12,465 bases of DNA from an uncultured Brevinema sp. Lineage in GTDB: Bacteria > Spirochaetota > Brevinematia > Brevinematales > Brevinemataceae. How positions within the stretch are numbered: position 1 is the stretch's first letter; the number at the start of each line of letters is the position of its first letter. Below are positions 7,995 through 12,465 of this stretch, piece by piece. The DNA lies in NCBI GenBank assembly GCA_947036575.1, contig CAMQSH010000048.1, forward strand, positions 1 through 12,465, given 5' to 3'. The position numbers were made by a program, and so were the translations under genes. The notes under the pieces are model-generated. The model had not been told where the DNA came from, searched no databases, and was given only the letters and a program-made list of their open reading frames with translations.

Positions 7995-8810
7995 TTAAAT
8001 ATTTTTTTTGAAAAATTCAAGGCTATTTCTTAATGCTATATCAGGATCATTAGTATAACCCCAACCAAGTTCAACTGAAAGCCAACCATCATATTTATGA
8101 TTTTTTAATGAATCAATAAATGTGCTAAAATTAATTTTACCTTCTCCTGGAACAAGGTGATCATCATTAATACCAAAATTATCATCAAAATGATAGTGTA
8201 CTTTATATGCAGAAACTTTTGAAGGTATATCTGTAAAAGATTCTCTATTAACAAACATGTGTCCTGTATCAATCACCAAGCCAAAATCATCTTTTCCAAT
8301 TTCATCAACGACTTGTATTCCTTGATCTACAGTTAAAACAGTATCTGTTTCCATACTATGTGCTGGCTCAATCATAACTGTAACAGCTTTGTCGTTAGCA
8401 TAGTTTTTAATTTTTTTAAGACTATCCATCATGCAATCCCAAGCATGAGGGACTGTTTGTCCATAAAGAGAAAATCCTGGACAAATACTTACATATTTTG
8501 ATCCCAAAGCTTCTGCAACATCAATATTATGACAAATATATTGAATACTATTTTGACGAATTTGTTCATCTGCTGTAGCAATATTAGAAGGATATCTAAA
8601 CTGAGCTGGAATAAAATTAGGAACTTCCATCTTATAATCTTTTAATACAGCTTTTACTTCATTAATTCTTTTTTCATCCATATCTTCCCAGTAAGCATGA
8701 CAACGTCCGCCCCAGATTTCAACGCCATCATATCCCATTTCCGCAGCTCTTTTAATTGATTCCACAAGTGGATATCTATAATGAACAAATGTTGAATAAG
8801 CAAATTTCAT
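7995..8810 (-). CDS. Sugar (phosphate) isomerase/epimerase, FrlC/tagatose-3-epimerase-like
   Basis: A 271-residue TIM-barrel protein of the xylose-isomerase-like/AP-endonuclease-2 superfamily. The N-terminal stretch YDGVEIWGGRCHAY (27-40) closely resembles E. coli FrlC (fructoselysine 3-epimerase; GYDGIEIWGGRPHAF), and VPGEGK (220-225) is also shared. The divalent-metal set of D-tagatose 3-epimerase-type enzymes can be placed: Glu148 (IEP), Asp181 (VIDTGH), His207 (HYHFDD) and Glu247 (SVELGW). Such enzymes move a carbonyl or invert C3 or C4 of ketoses or of ketose-linked compounds in the cytoplasm. It follows the GH31 gene by 31 bp, with AGGAG five bases before its ATG, and precedes the first TRAP system. 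Epimerisation of a ketose derived from the imported sugar is a reasonable inference. The exact substrate is unknown; inosose or hydroxypyruvate isomerases are related alternatives. Confidence 0.85.
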   Translation of the reverse strand: MKFAYSTFVHYRYPLVESIKRAAEMGYDGVEIWGGRCHAYWEDMDEKRINEVKAVLKDYKMEVPNFIPAQFRYPSNIATADEQIRQNSIQYICHNIDVAEALGSKYVSICPGFSLYGQTVPHAWDCMMDSLKKIKNYANDKAVTVMIEPAHSMETDTVLTVDQGIQVVDEIGKDDFGLVIDTGHMFVNRESFTDIPSKVSAYKVHYHFDDNFGINDDHLVPGEGKINFSTFIDSLKNHKYDGWLSVELGWGYTNDPDIALRNSLEFFKKNI

Positions 8811-8841
8811 ATTATCTCCTTTAATATAATTATATTTATTT

Positions 8842-11424
8842 TTATAATTCTTCTTCTGTTATAGCCATACCAATTAGATCAAATGGCTCAAAGCTTACTA
8901 ATATAGTATAATCTTTAAGTGGTTTTGAATATTTAATTCTTGCAGATTTCAAATCAGCATCATAACGCCAGCCTTTATCATTAGTATTCCACATATCTTC
9001 ATCAAGATATTGAGGGATTTCTTGACCATCTAAAAATACTTTATAAGGACCTTTTTTAGGATTGATAACATCTAAGAAAATATTTTTAATAGAAGATTTA
9101 TAAGAGCCTTCATATTTTACTTTTAGAGTTACTTTGTCTGCAGCATTAGATACTGAGTCAGTCATTTTATTAGTACCTTCAAGAGTCGCTGATGAAGAAG
9201 CTGTAAATTCTGAAACTACATCAACATGAGTTTTAAGGAATTCTCCTTTAAGATAATTGTTCGTAACACCATCATCTTCATATAAAACATGAGTAGAATC
9301 TTTAGATGCAGCTACAAGAATATCCCAATAAGTTTCTTTGTCATTACGGACAGAAAATACTTCACTATTTCTAGCAACAAAAGCATTTTCACGGATAAAC
9401 ATTGGTATTGTGCTCATTTCTACAGGAATAGTAATGGTTTGCCCACCTTCATATTGTTCTCTTGTATAATAATCATACCAACAACAACCTTGAGGTAAGT
9501 AAACATCTTTTTCTTTTATTCCTTTCTCAACAATAGGTGCTACTAACAAGGACGCTCCTAGCATAAATTGATATCTCTCTTTTGCTACTTTTGGATCATG
9601 TGGAAATTCATAACAAAGAGGACGCATGATAGGAGTACCCAAATCATTTGCTTTTTTCATTAAAGAATAAAAATGAGGAAGTAGTGAATATCTGAGATTA
9701 ATAGCATCTCTAATAAGAGGAGCTGAACGCTTATACATCCAAGGTTCTGTTACTGTATTATCATTATTACAAGAATGTATAGAAAAACGAGGATAAAAAA
9801 TTCCTGTTTGTACCCAACGGAGTAATAATTCTTCTTCTGGGTGAGGACCTTGGAATCCACCTACATCACACCCATTATGAGCAACACCAGAAAGACCCAT
9901 ATTAAGAACTGTTGCAATGTTATTTTGTAAAGTATCCCAGCGAGTAGGATTATCTCCAGCCCAAGTAGATGCATAACGTTGAATACCAGCACTACCTGAA
10001 CGACATACAACAAAAGGTCTTTCATTTGGATAATATTCTTCTATCGCTTCATGAGAAACACGATTCATTAGTAATGGTTGAACATTTTTTAATTCACCAG
10101 CAGTTCCACCTTTATTTTCAAAGGAACATTGAGCTAGATGATCGTTTATTTCATATTCGCAGTTATCATTCCAAATAGAGGTTACCCCATATTTTAATAG
10201 AGAATCTGTCATATGTTTTTTCCAGACTTTACGTCCTTCTGGAGAAGTGAAGTCAACGAAAGATCCAAGACCTCCCCACCACATATCAATATAAGGTCCT
10301 TCTTTTTTAGAATCCAATATAAAACCTTTAACATCAGACCAAGTGTTATATAAAGGGTGTGTTAAAAGAATACCCGGTTTTATGTTAGGGGAACACATAA
10401 TTCCCCGTTTCATCATTTCATCAAAGAAATTTTTTGGATTTTGAAAACGAGTGTTATTCCAAGTAAAGAAATAACGTTTTCCGTCTTTACCTACAGTGTA
10501 TCCACTAGAAAGTTGGAATCCATCTACAGGAATACCTTCTTTTATATTTTTATCAATAAATCCTATAATCTCTTTATCACAATCTTTAGGAAGTTCTACA
10601 TAGTACATTGTTGAACCTAAATAACCTAGAGCATATTTTGGAGGAAGGGTTGTTTTACCTGTTAAATCTGTATAACGTTGTACAACTTCAGCCATATTTG
10701 GACCATTAATAAAAAACCAATCAATTTCTCCACCATCTGCAGAATAATAACTGTAACGAGGCCAGTATCCACTCAATTCAGCTCCTGTATCAAAAGAACA
10801 ATCATAGGTGTTGTGATAATACATACCCACAGCCTTACCTGTATTAGTATTATGTTTAATATAAAATGGGATATGTTTATACATTGGCCCCCCTGTATTA
10901 GGGTCATGTCCAATAGCATCTTTAGGTGATAAACGCAAGTATTGATGACTTTTTTCTAAAGATCCATTATGTTCTCCAAATCCATAAAAAAGATCCTTTT
11001 CATTACGATAAGCACTGTAATGATATACTCTCCCCAAATGATCTTGAACAAAAGATCTATTAGGAATATCAGAATGTAGTAAAGCACCTTCTTTGTCATA
11101 AACTTCAAATGCTAATTCTTCTTTTTTGAGGACTAATTTTAATGTAGCTGTATGAAAAATTAATGTATCTTTTGTATCTTCTAATTTAGGTAATAATGCC
11201 ACAATATGAGTTCTTTCTTTTCCAAGATATTTATCACAGTGGTCATCCCATGCCGTTTGGGTTAAAATATAGGACGCTTCATCCCAGTTATCACAAAAAT
11301 TTGTTCTTATACGAAAGACATCGTCAGACATAAAGATTAATTTTAGAGGGACTGAATCTGTGTAAATAATAAAAGCATTATTCTTAATTATCTCATAAGA
11401 TAAATATTTTTTAGGAACTTTCAT
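8842..11424 (-). CDS. Glycoside hydrolase family 31 alpha-glycosidase, cytoplasmic
   Basis: An 860-residue GH31 enzyme: N-terminal beta-sandwich (about 1-255), (beta/alpha)8 catalytic barrel (about 256-600) and C-terminal beta domains. The retaining mechanism is supported by nucleophile Asp420 in IWNDNCEYE and acid/base Asp491 in WAGDNPTRW; Arg475 in RSGSAG and the CDVGGF motif (519-524) complete the usual set. No signal peptide is present, so it acts inside the cell on imported glycosides. The strand that in common alpha-glucosidases reads LDID/LDIEYM is FQLSSGYT here (303-310), replacing an acidic sugar-binding residue with serine, so glucosidase or xylosidase activity should not be assumed; GH31 also contains alpha-galactosidases, alpha-N-acetylgalactosaminidases and sulfoquinovosidases. 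AAGGAG precedes the ATG by five bases. It is the first enzyme gene after the regulator (23-bp gap). Confidence 0.92.
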   Translation of the reverse strand: MKVPKKYLSYEIIKNNAFIIYTDSVPLKLIFMSDDVFRIRTNFCDNWDEASYILTQTAWDDHCDKYLGKERTHIVALLPKLEDTKDTLIFHTATLKLVLKKEELAFEVYDKEGALLHSDIPNRSFVQDHLGRVYHYSAYRNEKDLFYGFGEHNGSLEKSHQYLRLSPKDAIGHDPNTGGPMYKHIPFYIKHNTNTGKAVGMYYHNTYDCSFDTGAELSGYWPRYSYYSADGGEIDWFFINGPNMAEVVQRYTDLTGKTTLPPKYALGYLGSTMYYVELPKDCDKEIIGFIDKNIKEGIPVDGFQLSSGYTVGKDGKRYFFTWNNTRFQNPKNFFDEMMKRGIMCSPNIKPGILLTHPLYNTWSDVKGFILDSKKEGPYIDMWWGGLGSFVDFTSPEGRKVWKKHMTDSLLKYGVTSIWNDNCEYEINDHLAQCSFENKGGTAGELKNVQPLLMNRVSHEAIEEYYPNERPFVVCRSGSAGIQRYASTWAGDNPTRWDTLQNNIATVLNMGLSGVAHNGCDVGGFQGPHPEEELLLRWVQTGIFYPRFSIHSCNNDNTVTEPWMYKRSAPLIRDAINLRYSLLPHFYSLMKKANDLGTPIMRPLCYEFPHDPKVAKERYQFMLGASLLVAPIVEKGIKEKDVYLPQGCCWYDYYTREQYEGGQTITIPVEMSTIPMFIRENAFVARNSEVFSVRNDKETYWDILVAASKDSTHVLYEDDGVTNNYLKGEFLKTHVDVVSEFTASSSATLEGTNKMTDSVSNAADKVTLKVKYEGSYKSSIKNIFLDVINPKKGPYKVFLDGQEIPQYLDEDMWNTNDKGWRYDADLKSARIKYSKPLKDYTILVSFEPFDLIGMAITEEEL

Positions 11425-11447
11425 TCTATCTCCTTTTATTACTTAAA

Positions 11448-12152
11448 TTAATAAGTAAAATATTGTTTGTATTTGTTAATAACAACATCTTTTTCATAAT
11501 TTATTTGAAAAAGATGTTTTTTTGTAGCTTTTTTCAATTGTAGCTTATCTTTTTTTTCTATATATTTTAAAATTTGATGATGTTCATTTAATACTTTTTG
11601 AAATTTAGCCATTTCCATAGTAGCAAGTAATCTATATCTCTTATAATCAGAGTTCATTGTCTGAATCATCTGAAACGTCGTTGATTTACCACAAGCTTCA
11701 TAAATAAGTCTGTGAAAAGTCTCATCATAATGAAATTGTTGTACTAAATCTTTAAAATCTACTTGCGAATGATTCTCTAAAAGAGTGTAACAAAATTTTA
11801 TATGATCTGAAGTCATACAGTCCATAGCCTTTATATGAATATCTTCTTCTAATAATTGACGGATATATCTTCCCTCTTCGATTTTAGACAGATTTATTTT
11901 TGTAATGAATGTCCCTTTTTTTGGAAATATATTAATTAAATTTTCTGTCTCTAGTTGAATTAAAGCCTCTCTAATAGGAGTTTTACCAATTTTTAAAATA
12001 TTAACTAATTCCAATTCTGAAATTTTTTGACCTGGTTTTAATTCCAAATTTAAGATATTATCCTTGATTACAGAATACGCAAATACCCTAATATTGCTAT
12101 ATAAATTTAATTCTTGTCTTACAATCACTATACATCTCTCCAAATCTGACAT
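11448..12152 (-). CDS. GntR-family transcriptional regulator, FCD (FadR C-terminal) type
   Basis: A 234-residue regulator with an N-terminal winged helix-turn-helix (about 22-88; GQKISELELVNILKIGKTPI, then REALIQLETENLI, and the wing PKKGTFI) and a helical FCD effector domain. The FCD metal/ligand residues appear to be Asp143 and His147 (DETFH), His191 (EHHQI) and His213 (KKHL). Such proteins usually repress sugar-acid or sugar operons and are released by a small organic acid. It heads the operon, behind a promoter and a 15-bp palindrome that fits an operator, which suggests autoregulation of the whole cassette. Start choice is open. ATG 12152 has no clear ribosome site, while GTG 12128 (codon 9) has GGAGAG seven bases upstream and would give 226 residues with the DNA-binding domain intact. 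Confidence 0.92.
   Translation of the reverse strand: MSDLERCIVIVRQELNLYSNIRVFAYSVIKDNILNLELKPGQKISELELVNILKIGKTPIREALIQLETENLINIFPKKGTFITKINLSKIEEGRYIRQLLEEDIHIKAMDCMTSDHIKFCYTLLENHSQVDFKDLVQQFHYDETFHRLIYEACGKSTTFQMIQTMNSDYKRYRLLATMEMAKFQKVLNEHHQILKYIEKKDKLQLKKATKKHLFQINYEKDVVINKYKQYFTY
12126..12141 (-). promoter_or_regulatory. Candidate ribosome site and alternative GTG start of the regulator
   Basis: GGAGAG (12136-12141 on the minus strand) followed by seven bases and GTG (12126-12128), in frame with the GntR gene. It is a better translation signal than that in front of ATG 12152, so the protein may begin eight residues later than the longest frame. Confidence 0.5.
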
Positions 12153-12154
12153 GT

Positions 12155-12169
12155 TAGATTCTTAATCTA
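12155..12169. promoter_or_regulatory. Candidate operator, 15-bp palindrome
   Basis: TAGATT-CTT-AATCTA is a perfect 6-bp inverted repeat with a 3-bp spacer. It lies between the predicted -10 box and the regulator's ATG, covering the expected transcription start (about 12168). Size and symmetry fit the short palindromes bound by GntR/FCD dimers, and a bound repressor here would block initiation. I found no second copy elsewhere in the window. The role is inferred from position. Confidence 0.55.
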
Positions 12170-12174
12170 TATAT

Positions 12175-12202
12175 ATTATAATATGTATTTTTTTTTATGC
12201 AA
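12175..12202 (-). promoter_or_regulatory. Predicted sigma-70-type promoter of the operon
   Basis: On the minus strand TTGCAT (12197-12202) is separated by 16 bp from a perfect TATAAT (12175-12180). Transcription would begin near 12168, about 16 bases before ATG 12152 and about 40 before GTG 12128. The -35 box matches the consensus only in its first three bases, and the region is AT-rich, so chance -10 matches are possible. No equally good promoter is seen in the short gaps between later genes. Confidence 0.55.
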
Positions 12203-12232
12203 GATGATTTTTAATAAATAATAAATAAATTT

Positions 12233-12269
12233 TAATTCATTATACTACAATTACTTTTAAATAATCACT
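12233..12269. repeat. 37-bp direct repeat A, right copy
   Basis: Same orientation as 75-111, with two adjacent mismatches. It lies about 80 bp upstream of the regulator's ATG. Its minus strand contains TATAAT (12239-12244), so it could provide an extra upstream promoter for the operon, but no good -35 is present. Unlike the left copy it is not followed by tRNA-like sequence. Confidence 0.85.
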
Positions 12270-12340
12270 TATGAATAAAACAATATTAAAGATATAAACA
12301 AAAGCTATAAATAATATGTTTCTAGAGTTGAAAAATTTAC

Positions 12341-12404
12341 AAAAAAACACCCATACGGGGCAACGGATAATTTTAATACCTCGTACGCTAGTGTGGGTAG
12401 TTTT
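12341..12404 (-). terminator. GC-richer hairpin element, possible terminator of an off-window gene
   Basis: A compact island of G and C in AT-rich surroundings. ACCCA (12349-12353) pairs with TGGGT (12394-12398), and TACGGGG (12354-12360) pairs with CCTCGTA (12379-12385), leaving an 8-nt bulge and an 18-nt loop. On the minus strand the stem is followed by a run of seven T, as in an intrinsic terminator for a minus-strand gene beyond the right edge. However, the G.U pair at 12358/12381 is only possible in plus-strand RNA, where only TTTT follows. It could also be a small structured RNA or a bidirectional terminator. Confidence 0.4.
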
Positions 12405-12410
12405 AGAACT

Positions 12411-12465
12411 CTATTTATTTCTTAATTTTTGTTTTTTATCTAAAAACAATAAAATAAATCAAATT
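12411..12465. repeat. 55-bp direct repeat B, right copy (runs off the window)
   Basis: Identical to 197-251, including the 8-bp inverted repeat (12429-12449). The match is still unbroken at the last base of the window, so the repeat may continue. Its offset from the left copy is 12,214 bp, enclosing the entire operon. Confidence 0.9.

Larger units (their letters stand above)
12153..12465. other. Right intergenic region, no protein gene
   Basis: No coding sequence is visible. It carries the operator and promoter of the operon (12155-12202), repeat A (12233-12269), a GC-richer structured element (12341-12404) and repeat B (12411-12465). Segments 12203-12232 and 12270-12340 are AT-rich with nothing recognisable. 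Confidence 0.8.

Noticed and set aside
7958..8020. N-terminal extension of the first DctP to ATG 8020
   Set aside because: It would overlap the upstream gene by 26 bases and displace the lipoprotein signal. GGGAGG and a proper signal peptide point to 7957.
11439..11458. Inverted repeat TTACTT-N8-AAGTAA at the junction of the regulator and GH31 genes
   Set aside because: A 6-bp AT-rich stem without a T-run, overlapping the stop codon; too weak for a terminator or attenuator.
1..12465. CRISPR array, insertion sequence, integrase or phage genes
   Set aside because: No regularly spaced repeats, no transposase or recombinase-like protein, and no terminal inverted repeats of an insertion element were seen; the flanking repeats are direct and occur once per side.

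Overview
This is a low-GC window (about one third G+C by eye). It holds one co-directional set of ten reading frames, all on the minus strand, so transcription runs from right to left. The organism is bacterial. Both predicted solute-binding proteins carry lipoprotein signal peptides, one with a loose lipobox (F-G-A-C). Together with the low GC this would fit a host-associated spirochaete or another low-GC fermenter, but the sequence does not settle the taxon.

Right edge (12153-12465): a non-coding stretch with two repeat copies, a GC-richer structured element, and a credible promoter and palindromic operator in front of a GntR/FCD regulator. In transcription order the operon then encodes: the regulator; a cytoplasmic GH31 alpha-glycosidase; a FrlC/tagatose-3-epimerase-like TIM-barrel isomerase; a first TRAP transporter (binding protein, small and large membrane subunits); an L-fucose isomerase family enzyme; and a second complete TRAP transporter. 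Gaps are 0-62 bp, two junctions overlap, and a strong hairpin terminator lies just after the last stop codon. Left edge (1-449): a degenerate tRNA-like sequence, the partner repeat copies, AT-rich filler and the terminator.

The likely logic is a regulated catabolic cassette. TRAP transporters import a small, probably anionic sugar or glycoside. The GH31 enzyme, which has no signal peptide, would cleave it inside the cell. The two isomerases/epimerases would convert the released sugar to a ketose. No kinase or aldolase is present, so later steps must be encoded elsewhere. TRAP carriers paired with a glycosidase and a fucose-isomerase-type enzyme are an uncommon combination, and the substrate is not obvious.

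Two further points stand out. The large subunit of the first-transcribed TRAP system (5165-6439) is full length except for a single in-frame TGA at 6044-6046. The operon is also bracketed by two pairs of direct repeats in the same order and orientation (75-111 with 12233-12269; 197-251 with 12411-12465), which makes it look like a discrete unit that could have been gained, or could be lost, by recombination.
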